A stretch of 64,000 nucleotides of DNA from Meconema thalassinum (Eukaryota; Arthropoda; Insecta; Orthoptera; Tettigoniidae), in contig OX336388.2 of assembly GCA_946902985.2 (NCBI GenBank), forward strand, positions 132,000,346-132,064,345. The letters run 5' to 3'. The notes beneath the pieces were generated by a model. It was not told the origin of the DNA. It did no database searches and was given only the letters and a program-made list of their open reading frames with translations. The position numbers and the translations under genes are program-made. Shown here piece after piece: positions 31,751-43,561 of the stretch. Positions within the stretch are counted from its first letter, which is position 1. Each line of letters opens with the position of its first letter.

Positions 31751-32103
31751 CAAGGGGAACGGGAACGATTCTTATTGAGAAATTGACAAAATGACATAAG
31801 AGCCAAACGTTGCGATGCATTCTCGAGGTATACAATACCGGTATCGACTGTCTTTGATTATGTTTACCTTAAAACATGACAGTTTCATGGAAGTTATCGA
31901 CCTAAAAAAGACATGAATCGAGGTCTATAAGCAAGGGGAGCAAGTGAATACAGTATTTAAATCTCCATTTATGATTTAAGTCTTATGGAGATATATTTAT
32001 CAATATAGGCCTACAATACTCAAGTAATTGCAATCTTTAGGAGAAAGCATGCTGACTCCTATTCATTATTTGAATAATAAAGCGTGTTAGAATTTTGTTA
32101 TTA

Positions 32104-32202
32104 CCGTTGTATTAATTTTTCCTTCCTCCCGCTAGTTTTAGCGCCTCTGGTCCGTAGCTCATTTTGCGGCTGTTTAACGATTAAACGCTGAAAATCGTCC
32201 AT
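32104..32202 (-). pseudogene. SAP-domain exon, copy 1
   Basis: Minus strand starts ATG at 32202 and reads MDDFQRLIVKQPQNELRTRG then AKTSGRKEKLIQR. The SAP pattern (LrxELrxRGxxxxGxKxxLIqR) is recognisable but weaker than in copy 2. A GT follows the last codons, so it may be a first exon. SAP domains bind DNA. Confidence 0.6.
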
Positions 32203-32707
32203 AAAATATTGAGGGATATACCTGTAGAATTAATTAATATAGTCTTGGAGTGAAATTAGAGAAGATATAATTTACTTTAGCTGAGAAAACTCGGTCACAA
32301 TCTATACATTCCTCGCAGCTGACTGGGAGAAACATAAGCCGATCGCCTTGCGCTTACCCAGTACTACACGACCGCTATCTGGCGCGAACTTTCTCAGGCT
32401 ACATCCCTATTAGATAAGGACATCATCGCACCTGCACTGAGTTCCAAGGCCTTCTAATGTGAATTTCACTGCGTTGCCTAGTGTCATAGTGGGGTAATCG
32501 AGGAGGACATGGTCAAATACAAGGCATTCTCTGCGTCACATGCGCTCTGTTCAGTACACAAAACTGACGAAATCTCGACAGATATTTATGAATATTTATG
32601 TTCGAGCATAAAATAGTTATAATAATTATCGTCGAACATAAACAGTCGTATGCAACTCTCCTATAATGGTAATTAAGACACTCGTATGGAAATTATAAAA
32701 CTCGCAT
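32203..32707. other. Right end of copy 1 and unique AT-rich sequence
   Basis: 32203-32409 is the terminal region of the THAP/SAP element. Beyond it, 32597-32642 has a weak hairpin ('tttatgttcga' and 'tcgaacataaa'); nothing else was seen. Confidence 0.45.
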
Positions 32708-33012
32708 ATTTCACCTGCCAATTTGATGTCCATAGAGGTTTCTGAGTTGTTGCAGCTGCATTCCAATATTTTTGTTTCACATTATTTAATTTTTATCATG
32801 AATTCTTTCCTCAAGACGGAGTCCATACTATTCAAAAACTCATTCCAATACTCAGGCGTGTCGGCCAAGATGACGATGTCATCAGCAAATCTCAGAGTTG
32901 AAATTATATATCCTTGAATCTTCACTCCCACTTTAAATTTCTCTCCAATTTCCTTCATTGCTTGTTCAATGTAAAGATTGAAAAGTATGGGTGATAAGTT
33001 GCAGCCTTTGTT
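32708..33012 (-). pseudogene. RTE-type LINE fragment (RT motif C region)
   Basis: The minus strand matches about 24985-25290 of the LINE at 24330-25900, including the region of LRFADDIVILA and ISTLRFADD. Both ends are abrupt; it is an internal fragment only. Confidence 0.8.
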
Positions 33013-33129
33013 TTATAAGAGTTTGTGAATTAGATAATAAGAATACCACTTGACATAAATATGCCACAAATGTATTTTAAACCAAATTCCCGCCCTTAAT
33101 TCTGGGGAAGATGTAGATGATGTCTTCAC

Positions 33130-34010
33130 CGTTATTGTTTTGATACTAATGTCATACTTGCAAATTAGGTATTAGGTATCATTAATAATCTTAATTCTAA
33201 CATTAAATTCACTCTCCAGTCTGATAAAGACATTAAATTAGATTACAAATTATTCAGGAAACCTACACACACTGACACGATCATTAGGCTTAACTTGACA
33301 CATCCGGATACACACAAGAAGGCAACTTTCCACTGTTTTCGTCTACAGAGCCTTCCACATTCATACAGTATGCCACAAAAAATGAAAGAGAACTACAAAT
33401 TATATCAACCAAATGGCCTTTGTTAATGGATACAGCAACAAATAAACATGATCAACAAAATATAGATCAAATCTAGAACAACATTACATAAACAAAATAA
33501 AGATAATGGCAAATTCCTCACGTTCACGTGTATTAATTATAGCATTCAATAACTAACATACTTAGGAAACTAAATTACAATATAGCTTTAAAAACGAATA
33601 ACACCACCTGCAGATTATTATTTAATAACCACGTAACATAATTTTTGCCAAAATATGGACTGTACAAGCTGACTTGTAATGGCTACAACTCGGTCGGTAT
33701 ACGTAGAACAAACGGGCCGATGACTCGCAACATGTTACAAAGAACACTCCAACGCCATAAAACACAACACATATTCTGCTCTGGCCATTCATGCAAAACA
33801 GAATGCACAGATTCACTAATATAGAAAAACGATATGGCGTTATTACACAATTTACAGAAAGGACCATTAGTGAACATTATGGAAAATATGGAAATCTTAA
33901 TGTCACAAAAGAAATACCAAGAAACAAATGTCAATGACGTTAATCACATTGAAAATGTGCTTTTTAACATATTTGTTAAATTTATTACACAGAGACGTTA
34001 AATTAAAACA
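33130..34010 (+). pseudogene. Penelope-like element, RT C terminus and GIY-YIG region, decayed
   Basis: The plus strand reads DYKLFRKPTHTDTIIRLNLT then HPDTHKKATFH at about 33240-33330, the conserved YRKPTxTDxxI..xSxHPxxHK block after the Penelope RT core. From about 33658 it reads YKLTCNGYNSV, matching the VYKLxCxxCxxxYIGxT start of the GIY-YIG endonuclease, though the GIY-YIG signature itself is damaged. Penelope elements combine these two domains. Several stops and frame changes make this copy inactive. The LTR-like array at 28066-28700 may belong to the same class. Confidence 0.75.
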
Positions 34011-35308
34011 TTGTCCCTACGCACCATACTACATTATACCACTCAACTAATTAAAGATAATTATAATACATCATTATAAATTCCTGACGATTTTTTAAAA
34101 TGTACACTATCAAAATTAATACTTTAAATTCTACATAAAGAAATTTAAATACACATATGGAAATTGCAATAAACAAAATGCACTAATTGTCAACGTGACA
34201 TTAACTTCAGCAATAAGTTTAGAAAATAATGTCGAACCACAATATCGTAACATTTTATTCATGACATTAAGAATCTTTGCATTATTAATAATAATAACTT
34301 AGTTATCAAATGGTTTTAATATAGGCATATTAATGAAATGGGTCTGTGGAATAACAACTTACATACATACAGTATTTTAAATGCGACAATAACGACATTT
34401 TTAAAACCATTAATAACAGCTCGCACCTTCAACATAACACTCAATTTATAAGGCTTTGACGTGACCCCGGTTTACTAGCAACATAACTCAAACAGATTGC
34501 CATAGAGATATACTGTACTTTGTCAGTTTATAAGGCCTCCCGATTTTCATTGACTCTTCATACGCTTCTGTACGTCTATCAATGTATCCTAGTAACTATC
34601 CGTACAACAAGTAACATTTGAAGGGGTTACGGCAACATAGTGATAACCCTCATTTTTTTACTTTTTATAGGAGGAGAAAAAGCAAAGTTCGTGTAAATCC
34701 AGACAGTTCACTGTTTAGTGTTTACACTTCGTACTGCTTTGCTTTTAATGCAAAGATTGTAGTTCTGTGAACAAGTTCGTACAGTATTATTTTGGATCAT
34801 GATGTATGTTTTCTGGGGGAAATCCGAAGGTTTTGTATGTGTTTCTTGATTTGTTGCTCCAAGCTTTGAAGATAAATCTTTGGGTTACTCCATTAATTCA
34901 TAAACATTGTTATGGTAAAATTTTAATTTATACAGTGGAATAATCAAAGTTCGTTCTGTAACATAGTAAAATATAAGAAATGCAATTAAGATGATTTTTT
35001 TTAAATTTAATCTGTATTGGTCTTATGAAAATTCCTTCAGACTGTATGAAATCAACGTCAATAGAAATATATATTATATATTTTCGTATCCAGGACAGTA
35101 CAACACAGCTATTTGCAATTCAAAACATATTCACAATACACACACAAATTGTGAACACATCAAATCGATTTTGAGGCCCAGAACTCGGCAGCCTTTCACG
35201 TATATTAATAATATCATTCAATAACTGACATATTTAGGAAACGAAATTTTCCACCACCAGGACAACGATAATGAGTCGATATAAATAAAAATATACTAAA
35301 AGTTAATT
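34011..35308. other. No recognisable feature (1.3 kb)
   Basis: Strongly AT-rich. A loose inverted similarity around 34677-34750 ('aagcaaagttcgtgtaaa' and the complement of 'tttacacttcgtactgcttt') is not clean enough to call an element. Confidence 0.45.
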
Positions 35309-35479
35309 TTAGGTTATATTTGAAGCAAAACTTAACTCTGCTGATGAATTCCTTGCACTATCGTACACATAATGCCGATCATCAAGAGAATTAGCCTCAT
35401 TGGAGGTTTCAGATGTATCCATAATGTGAGAATACTCTCTTTGACGACTGCTAGGTGGGTTATTACTGCATCCAGCCAT
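35309..35479 (-). CDS. Small ORF, 56 codons, unrecognised (possible first exon)
   Basis: Minus strand starts MAGCSNNPPSSRQREYSHIM and stops at 35309-35311. Composition (Ser, Asn and acidic rich) resembles a disordered N terminus of a real protein more than random AT-rich sequence. It lies just outside the THAP/SAP copy 2 end at 35499. No family recognised; a convincing splice donor was not found. It may equally be chance. Confidence 0.22.
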   Translation of the reverse strand: MAGCSNNPPSSRQREYSHIMDTSETSNEANSLDDRHYVYDSARNSSAELSFASNIT

Positions 35480-35706
35480 CTTGTAACTGAGGGATATGAT
35501 AGGGATGTAGCGGGAGAAAGTTCGCGCCAGATAGCGCTCGTGTAGTACTGGGTAAGCGCAAGGCGATGATCTTTTGTTTCTCCCAGTCAGCTGCGAGGAA
35601 TGTATAAATTGTGACCGAGTTTTCTAAGCTAAAATAAATTATATCTTCTCTAATTTTACTGCAAGACTATATTAATTAATTCTATAGGTATATCTCCTAA
35701 TATATT

Positions 35707-35808
35707 ATGGACGATTCTCGGCGTTTAAGCGTTAAACAGCTGCGAAATGAGCTACGGACCAGAGGCGCTAAAACTATCGGTGGGAAGGAAGAATTAATAC
35801 AGCGGTAA
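35707..35808 (+). CDS. SAP-domain exon, copy 2
   Basis: Reads MDDSRRLSVKQLRNELRTRG then AKTIGGKEELIQR. This is a near-complete SAP motif: two amphipathic helices, LRNELRTRG and the G-K-EELIQR helix. It stops at TAA 35806-35808, but the sequence 'cagcggtaata' is also a good splice donor, so it may be exon 1 of a longer protein whose rest is deleted. It reads toward the THAP exon on the opposite strand. Confidence 0.6.
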   Translation: MDDSRRLSVKQLRNELRTRGAKTIGGKEELIQR

Positions 35809-35831
35809 TAACAAAATTCTAACACGCTTTA

Positions 35832-36150
35832 TTATTCGAATAACGAATATGAGTCAGCATGCTTTCTCCTAAAGATTACTCTTGAATTGTTTGTCCGGGT
35901 ATTGATGTCTTTGAAAATGGGAGTCAGAAATGTTACATTCACTTCTTCGTGTATATTAACGATTTCTTCCCGTACTTCAATGGAGATGATTTTTGCAGAT
36001 TGCGATATTGTAGGCTTATCGTGATAATCCGGCAATGTTCTTGTGTATGGCCTCTTCCTTATTTTTGTTGTGTTCGTGTTCCACGAAAAAAGCGATGGAA
36101 CAGTGCCAGATTTTAATCTCGCTCTCTCGCCTTCGAATACAAACGCATAA
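35832..36150 (-). pseudogene. Second THAP exon, copy 2
   Basis: The minus strand carries TVPSLF (the AVPTIF box), KRPYTRTLPDYHDKPTISQS and EEIVNIHEEVNVTFLTPIFK, closely matching copy 1. A frame change separates the box from the downstream part at about 36050. Confidence 0.6.
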
Positions 36151-36183
36151 ATTCAGTGGTTGTTTTCGAAATGTCTAATTAGT

Positions 36184-36432
36184 TTATAGATACAAAATAG
36201 GAATTATTTCCCTTTGTAAATCACACTTATCCAACACAGTTTTCGTGAAGTCATCGGGTTGGAAATGATGGGAACACACTTTAATATATTCGGTCAGATT
36301 TTTCTCACCGAAATTTTTCCTTCTAATAGTACGTAACCATTTCTTCCTCATTCTTTTATTTTGTGGAAATTGGTGAAACGAAAACGAGCTTCCCTGATTT
36401 TTGCAAAGAGGAACAGTGCAATAGCTCGGCAT
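36184..36432 (-). CDS. THAP domain exon, copy 2
   Basis: Starts MPSYCTVPLCKNQGSSFSFH; the C2CH ligands are Cys5, Cys10, Cys53 and His56 (CSHHFQPDDF), and FHQFP and KKW are kept. Not interrupted by the LINE seen in copy 1, so it gives the pre-insertion state. It reads through to a stop at 36184; splicing before this stop into the AVPTIF-box exon would be needed for a full THAP fold. Confidence 0.75.
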   Translation of the reverse strand: MPSYCTVPLCKNQGSSFSFHQFPQNKRMRKKWLRTIRRKNFGEKNLTEYIKVCSHHFQPDDFTKTVLDKCDLQREIIPILYL

Positions 36433-36671
36433 AGTCACGAAAATAACAATTTAAACAAATTAAATTCGTACATATTAGCGGCATGAGAACACAGGAGACA
36501 AATGAAGAGCGCCTTGCGCTTACCCAGTACAACAGCAGTGCGCTCTATCGGTGCTAGTTCTATACATCCCTATTATGTTGCCTCTGAACACTACAAGAAA
36601 ATGTCAAGATGAAACACTCTCACACACTACTGTATCTGTTAACAATATCTACGAATCATTTTACAAGTAGC

Positions 36672-36926
36672 TTGCCACGGTGGGTGAGTGGATAGCGTGT
36701 CGGTATACTAACCCCAAGATTGCAGGTTCGCTCCTGGCCGTGGTAAGTGATTTTTACAAGGCAGCAAAAATACGACAGGCATGTCATACGATGTTGGCAT
36801 GTCAAAGAACCCATTTGAATTCAATAGGCCGAGTTCATAATAGCAAAATGAATCTCGAGAGTTTCCGCCAACACAAAGTTCCTCATTTCTCTACTAGAAA
36901 GCGCTATAGTGTTCAAGGAGCTTAGA
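36672..36926 (+). mobile_element. tRNA-derived SINE, family D, copy 2
   Basis: Head 'ttgccacggtgggtgagtgg' with 'gcaggttcgctcctggccgt', then body 'acccatttgaattcaatagg' and 'ctactagaaagcgctatag', as at 23903-24155. Confidence 0.85.
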
Positions 36927-37132
36927 TATCTAACCTCCTTGACTTTCATAGTGATTCGAGGAACAACGAAATTCGACATGCAAGCTACCCTCTGGGTGTC
37001 AAATTACAAAGCTTGCACTCGGCATCCGAGGCCATACGATATTATTATTTTACAAAGAGTAGGCTACAGGGAAATGCATCAGAGCGCAGTAGTGCCCATA
37101 TATATCTCAATTTCATAAAAAAAACAAGTAGT

Positions 37133-38627
37133 TCCGTGAAGAACTACCTTGCTATACAGCCTATTTTCATATATCCTACTTATGTTAATTGCCTCTATCA
37201 ACATGCAAAATTTCAGTTTGATTGCTGCAATAGATTCGTAGATATTGAGAACCATAAATAATAATTCGGAAGGTTGCCATGTTGGATTTTTTTGTATGTA
37301 GGTCTTAGAGTTATGTACTATTACATGAAGATTATAGTGTAGGTGTAGTATTCAAACTACAATCGCATGATTAGGATACAAGAAATAAAAACGATATTTC
37401 AAAATTTCGTACAGCTGCCATCTTGTGGTTATGAAAACAGTTGAAATAATTTAGCTGCCATTGAATTAAAATTTGTATAAGCATTTACCGTACCAAGTTT
37501 CACTGCACTTGGATGGTTAAATCACGAGAAACGTCCATTTAAATATCTATATTTCGCGTCGACGCCATGTTGGATTTGTGCTCACCGGGTTATTGAAAGT
37601 CCCATAGGTGAACTTACGTTCATAGCCTATATGAACATAAAAAATAGTTCGATTGCTGTAATAGATTCGTAGATATTGAGAACCGTCTAAATATTTCGGA
37701 TGGTCGCCATGTTGGATTTTTATTTGTATAGGCCATAGAGTTATGTACCATTAAATGAAAATTATTGCGTAGGTTCATTATTCAAACGTTGACTTCGATC
37801 GCATGACTACGACACAAGAAATAAAAACTTAATTTTAAAATTTCGCACAGCCGCCATCTTGATGTTATGCAAGCAATTGAGTTAAATTAGATGCCAGTGC
37901 ATTACACTGGGTATAAAAAATTACTGTACGGCACCATATTCCACTGCGCTCAGATGGTTAAATCGCGAGAAAAGTTTATTAAAATGCTTCAACTTCGCTT
38001 GGCCGCCATGACGTTTTGTACTTTACAGGTTTTTGAAAATTACATAGATGAACTTGTAGTAAAGCCCTTTATCACCGTAGAAAATTTCAGGGTGATATCG
38101 GTAATAGTTTCGGATATATAGAATGCCGGTGAAATATTTCGCACAGCCGCCATCTTGAGGTTATACACAATTGAACTAAATTAGATCCCAGTGCATTACA
38201 ATGTGTATAAACATTTGCTCTACCAAGTGTTATTGCGTTTGGATGGTTAAATCGCGAGAAAAGGCTATTTAAAAGTTTCAACTTTGCTTAGCCGCCACGT
38301 TCGTTTTGTTGTTAACAGGTTTTTGATGAACTTCTAGTAGTGCCCTTTATCACCGTACAAAAAATCAGGGTGATATCGGTAATGTTTTCGGAGATATAGA
38401 ATATCGGTAAAATATTTCGTACAGCCGCCATGTTGGATTGGTGAGACGTAATCAAATTTGAAGGGCACGGTCAGGGTTGGCCAACATGGTACTACGACCT
38501 TACTGAATTTCATTGAAATTGCTCCAGCCGTTTAGAAGTTATTAGGGGGACACACACACATACGCACACGCACACACGGACAAAAGGTGATCTCATAAGC
38601 CTATTTTTTCATAAATGAAAATAGCTA
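37133..38627 (+). repeat. Modular repeat G, copy 2
   Basis: Same start, modules and terminal hairpin region as 17826-19345, but more diverged; the final hairpin is imperfect ('ttcataaatgaaaatagcta'). Contains a short (CA)n tract at 38550-38578. Confidence 0.85.
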
Positions 38628-38781
38628 AAGAATTAGTATTGCTATGTCAGCGGATTCGGATAGCAAACGTGCGTATGCGGATAACAGTCGTGCAGACTGA
38701 AAATCATTAAGTAAACAAGTAGTTCCGTGAAGAACTATACGGCATATTTTCATATATCCTGCTCATGTTAATTGTCTCTAT

Positions 38782-41700
38782 TGTGCCCATTTAGCAAGAA
38801 ATATGCCAATCACAGTGTACCAGCGTAGCTCAATTCGGAATTTCGGGGCAGCGGTAAGTTCCCCCACTCTGTGACTCACATATTTTGGATTAATTAGAGG
38901 ATACACTTGCAAAAATAACAACAAAATCAACTCCTATTTAAACACATTTAATTAATAAAATTAATGGCGCTACAAACATTTTAACACTTTAATTACTGAC
39001 CCAAATATCAACGGCTTGTTCCAAATGAACAAGGGATCACAAAATAAAATAAACAAATATTTTATTCAAAACCTGTGGTTTCCACATAAACCAACAATTC
39101 TTACTTAATCTCACTTCCATAAAGCACTAACATTAAGTTTACATAACTCCGAGCTCTTTGGCTCCATGCATTTACATTATTATGGTGTCATTCTTGTACA
39201 CCTCAAACACTAGCTTTTATATTTTCTTATTTCTCAAAAACAAATATATAATTATATTTAAAATCTATGTTATTTATCTAATTCAATATTTTGGGCATGT
39301 CCACACATTCAGTTGTTATCATCTCTCTTTATTTCACAAACATATTAAGGTAATCAGAAAATCAATTGTGTACTCCCGAGCGTGAAGGTACTTGACACAG
39401 TCAACAAACTATAGTTACTCCCGAACTCAGTTGCCTTCAATCAACTCGTGGAATCCCACGTCCATACATTATTACCATAGGGATTGTTATTTATCTCTTA
39501 TGTCTTAATAGACCATTATCATATAAGAAACTACGATCTGAACCGGCAAACGAAATATCCATCTTTCAGGACCTCGGTTCAACGCCCGGGTCGTTTACAA
39601 CTTTAAACACTCCTGGTGTATTCATTTCTCTTTTACAACAGCTTACGAGACTGTCTCTGTTCCTTCTCGCTTTAAGAAAGCTAGTCTCTACTCCTTGGGG
39701 TGCGATTTATGACTCGTTAGGGTGGCGGAGACATCCTGTCTGACCCAACATTAGTAGCTTATTTTCAAGGCTTTCAAAACAAACCTTCTCATTCTATCCA
39801 GTTCTGGGGAGACCGGGCTTTACTGTACCGTAACATTCAAACAACTATTCTTTGGTTCAAAGACCATTTCCGTATCCTTGGCATTTATTAATTATGAGAG
39901 GGTCCTCATTGATTGGGAAGATTAAATACACATACGACGACGGAGAATTTCAGGGGCTTTTATCATAAGAAGATCCTGCATTCGAATCTCTTCAGGTGCC
40001 TCGGGAACTAATCCCGTACAGAGGGCTTATTACAAAATGCGATTTAGAGTCGGCCGTGGCCCAATGACATACGCTCAATAATACCATATATTAGCTCCCT
40101 TTTTAAATACATACACAATGCCTCGTGATACCATGTCACAATATAGAGGACTTATACAATTATCATTCACTGCAATCAACTACCCTCCATAAGTAATGTA
40201 CCAAGTATTTAACTACTACGCGTTCCTAGCGTGACACTTTAATATTATATTTGCGCTCATTATGCGCTATGCATTATTTTAAGCCGAAAATGTCTTCCCA
40301 AGAACTGATAAAATCTCTTTAGTAACAATTCATATTATTTTAATTCACATATTAATCTTTCCATGGTCGATAAATCGCTCCCTGTTTTAAAATATTCCAT
40401 TTAACCTCATTTCTTTTACACATACGTTAAGGCTTAACGTTCTTATGTTCATATCAATTTATTTGATTTTTATTTAACATTTCCATATTTAATTATTATT
40501 ATTATTATCTTTATTCTTTATACAAGCTCAAAAGCTATTTCTTTCATATCTCAACTTTACTTTATTTCAATGCCTTTTATGATAATTAACTGATATTTCG
40601 CTTGCTCTTATGACATTTGTTAAATACATTAACCCTTTATTCACATATTTCCTCTACGGGAATTATTCTTTACATAATTATTTATAATTTCTCTATTTAT
40701 TTATTATTGTTCAGACCGTGTTCTTGATTATTCAGTATTTATTTCTTTAAAACACATCCCTTTCACTCAAAAACTCCGGTGGGTTTTGTACACAATCAAT
40801 TTCTGACACCAAAATAAAAATGAATTTTGTACTCACATATTTCCAGATCATCCCATGATCTTAAATCTGGTGTGGTGTTTCATTTTTGGGCCCACTTCGA
40901 ACTTTTTACACCATATTGAAGGTATTCATCTTACGTAAAAACACTTTTTGACCTATATCTAGAACACTTAATATTGACGACATTTTTATATACTGGTGTG
41001 TCCCTTTTGAACACATAATAACACTAAAAATATTATCTAACCCACAATCTTGATTATTTTACACTTCACAATTACTCGATCACTAGGCCGTACTTCTGAG
41101 CCTATCACACGTGATCTTCTTAAATTCCCGTTTCCAAGGGTGAAATTTATCCGATGTCGGCTTCCTATTCTGAAGAATGCGAAAGTCCCGAAACATCTAC
41201 TGTTCCCTGGAGTTCAATTCTGCTATTCCTATCCTGGATAACTGGCTATTTATCTAGCTTGAACGGCTTCTCTGTAGATCTGTCTATTGATCCTAACGAA
41301 AGTTTATATGGATCGAGGTCTCCTCTAAGACCTATAGATTTAGTTTCTAGCAGCTAGCACTTCTTGATTCTAGTACTATTAGAATTGTTCGCCTGCTTTC
41401 TGGAGCTAATGTTTATAGTCTCCTATTGTATTTATTTGAACTGTTTTAACACTCCTACGTTCGAACCTTATTCTGTTCTTCCCTTTTAGGTTGCTTCAAT
41501 TTAAATAACAGTTTATCTGTCTGGTACGATACTTCCGTACGTTATGATCTGTTCGTTCGAACATTTAACGACCTATCGCCTTTAAGTCCGACGTTCGCAG
41601 CCTGCTCTGACTATATCTTGCGAATTTTCACTTTAACTTGTATACAGTCGGGCCTAAATCCTATAATTAGGATTTTCCTAATATTTCACTACGGCGATAC

Positions 41701-42859
41701 TTTAAATTTTCGTCTTGACTGCTCCTTATGGAGGCAAGCAAGTCGTTACTACTGTGACGCCTGTGGCTATCGGATCTTGCTTCGGTGATGTAAAACAGCG
41801 TTTCTCCCCTCAAGGAGTACTGGTAGCTGTTATCGATGTAACGCAGAGTTACGTCCCCTCACGGACTGTCGGAATGATTACTTCTACGTCGTGGAGCAGC
41901 ACTTCCCCTCACGGAATGCTCGTAGGACTGCATGCGATGTGACACAGTGACGTGCCCTCTGGCTGTCTGAATACTGCATTCGGTGCTTATACTTGTTGCG
42001 CAGTATGACCTCCCCTGAGGTTCATACGTTTGAAGACTTTGATGCAGCACCTCCGGTCACGGAGTGCTCGTTGTAACTGCATTCAATGTGATGTGATACA
42101 GCGTTACGCCCCCTCACGGGCTCTCAGAATAACTGCATGATTGGCTTGGAAACGCCCGAAGCTTTATACTGTTTTACTACAAAAAAATAAGACTCAAGCC
42201 TTTCCTGTGGTCAACTTCTAAAATAATGGTGCCACAAATATAAAAATTATACCTTCCGAAAGCTCGTCTTCTCAATGTCTAATGATCTTATTGCACCTAA
42301 GAATCGATCGTGCAATTCGGAGATATTAATTAATTTCTCGTCCTCAATTGTGTGGGTGTTGCATTCTTTTTGCTCTCTCCCCTCCACAGAGGCTTAGGTA
42401 ATTCCCAAATGACGTCGTCTTACGTCGGCAGTTTATTTCTGTGCAATTATTACATGGTTTCTCTATACTGAAAAATCTCTCATTCAAAATGATTCACTGT
42501 ACTGTGCTTGTTTACTCATTATTATGCTCGTAAACGTGTTAATTTTAATTATTCCTCTTCTGGCGCATATGCGACGTTGTCAAATTCCAGCAACGTCAGC
42601 TTGAATTCCGATTCAGGCTTCTCTTTCTATCACGGTGGAAAATTCCACTCAGTTATTAATACTCGTGACCAGCCCTCTCTGAAATGTCGAGTGGGGTGAT
42701 CTCATCTAAGGAACATCTGTCCCTAGTCGCTTGCACCATGTTAAGCTATATTCCTGGCTTAAAATCTCTCTCCGTTCCTTTAAGAAACTATACGTTTCTT
42801 TCATTTCTTCCTTAAGGACATTGGTTCGACCGTCATGGACCCTATGGCCCATGGGTTCA
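38782..42859 (-). repeat. 3' LTR (left copy), 4,078 bp
   Basis: Begins 'tgtgcccatttagcaagaaa' and ends 'atggcccatgggttca'. Every position is offset by exactly 7,382 from the right copy. By eye I found ten substitutions (for example near 39075, 39204, 40092, 40218, 40349, 40500, 41044, 41358, 41389 and 42044). No reading frame over about 80 codons. Contains degenerate repeats at 41790-42145. Confidence 0.95.
41790..42145. repeat. Degenerate tandem repeats within the left LTR
   Basis: Roughly five units of about 70 bp share 'cccctcacgg' and 'gatgtgayacagcgttacg'-like motifs. The same array is at 49172-49527 in the right LTR. Confidence 0.65.
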
Positions 42860-42873
42860 TCTCTCCCCTCCTT
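42860..42873 (-). promoter_or_regulatory. Polypurine tract of the LTR element
   Basis: Minus strand AAGGAGGGGAGAGA abuts the TG of the left LTR. Such a tract primes plus-strand DNA synthesis just upstream of a 3' LTR, so it orients the element on the minus strand. No similar tract adjoins the right LTR on the plus strand. Confidence 0.8.
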
Positions 42874-43561
42874 AGGTAAATAAATTTTCGAAAATTTTGA
42901 GGAAATTTATTTCAATTTTATTTGTATTTTCTTTCCGTCGAATCCATCATAACGTCATCCGTATTTACTGTTATTTTATTTTCTTAAGGTTCCTTCCACT
43001 AATTGTGTAGGTTGGGTGTGCTCAATCTTTACCCTTTTCTCCTTTATTACATTCAAATTTTCCTTTTCAATAAAATCAATTACTTCTTTAAAGTTCCTTT
43101 CCTTTCTGGTCTGTGTTTCGGTTGGGTCTTCAAGAGTTCCCATTCATTCATTTATTCCCTAGTGGACGTCTCCACTCAGGCCATAAATCTCTTGTCACGT
43201 TCAGTGTTTACAACTCTCTACCCTCGTCTGGCGCGCGCCTCCAAACTCGAGTCAACAGTTGGTTTCCTTTCTTCTTTTCTCAGGTCAGACTACAAATCGG
43301 TCTGTTCTTTAATCATTATATTTCTTCAACTTAATGACTTTATGTTAATTATCTTGCGGGTGCAATTAGCTTTACCCGTAATTTACTTCATTACAGTTAT
43401 CAGACTTCAAGTCTGTTACACTTCAATTAAAATTTTAAGAGCTCAGTCTGACTTCACCTGACTCTTTCTGGTTCTCTTCCCTATTCCTCATCTCTCTTTG
43501 AGATGGTATTTCAGCAAATATTATACTTATTTCTCATATTCTTTGATGGTTGCAAATATCT
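42874..43561. other. Non-coding region between the ORF and the polypurine tract
   Basis: About 690 bp downstream of the ORF on the element's sense strand; AT-rich, no domain-bearing frame on either strand. Confidence 0.6.

Larger units (their letters stand above)
29883..32409 (+). mobile_element. THAP/SAP-coding DNA transposon, copy 1
   Basis: Ends begin 'tagggatgta' and share, about 45-55 bp further in, 'gtaagcgcaaggcg' in inverted orientation; together the terminal repeats cover roughly 70 bp. The left side encodes a THAP domain reading inward, the right side a SAP domain reading inward on the other strand. The copy also holds a LINE insertion (30236-31021) and a hairpin MITE (31579-31685). 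A shorter inverted copy is at 35499-36573. The target duplication is not clear, and no DDE catalytic core remains. Confidence 0.7.
35499..36573 (-). mobile_element. THAP/SAP-coding DNA transposon, copy 2 (inverted, shorter)
   Basis: Ends 'tagggatgtagc' at 35499 and 'gttctatacatcccta' at 36573 match copy 1 in opposite orientation. The internal part found in copy 1 between about 31380 and 32025 is missing, but THAP and SAP regions are present. No clear target duplication. Confidence 0.7.

Noticed and set aside
41050..41357. Small plus-strand frames duplicated in both LTRs
   Set aside because: Under 80 codons, antisense to the element, and no domain; their conservation reflects LTR identity.
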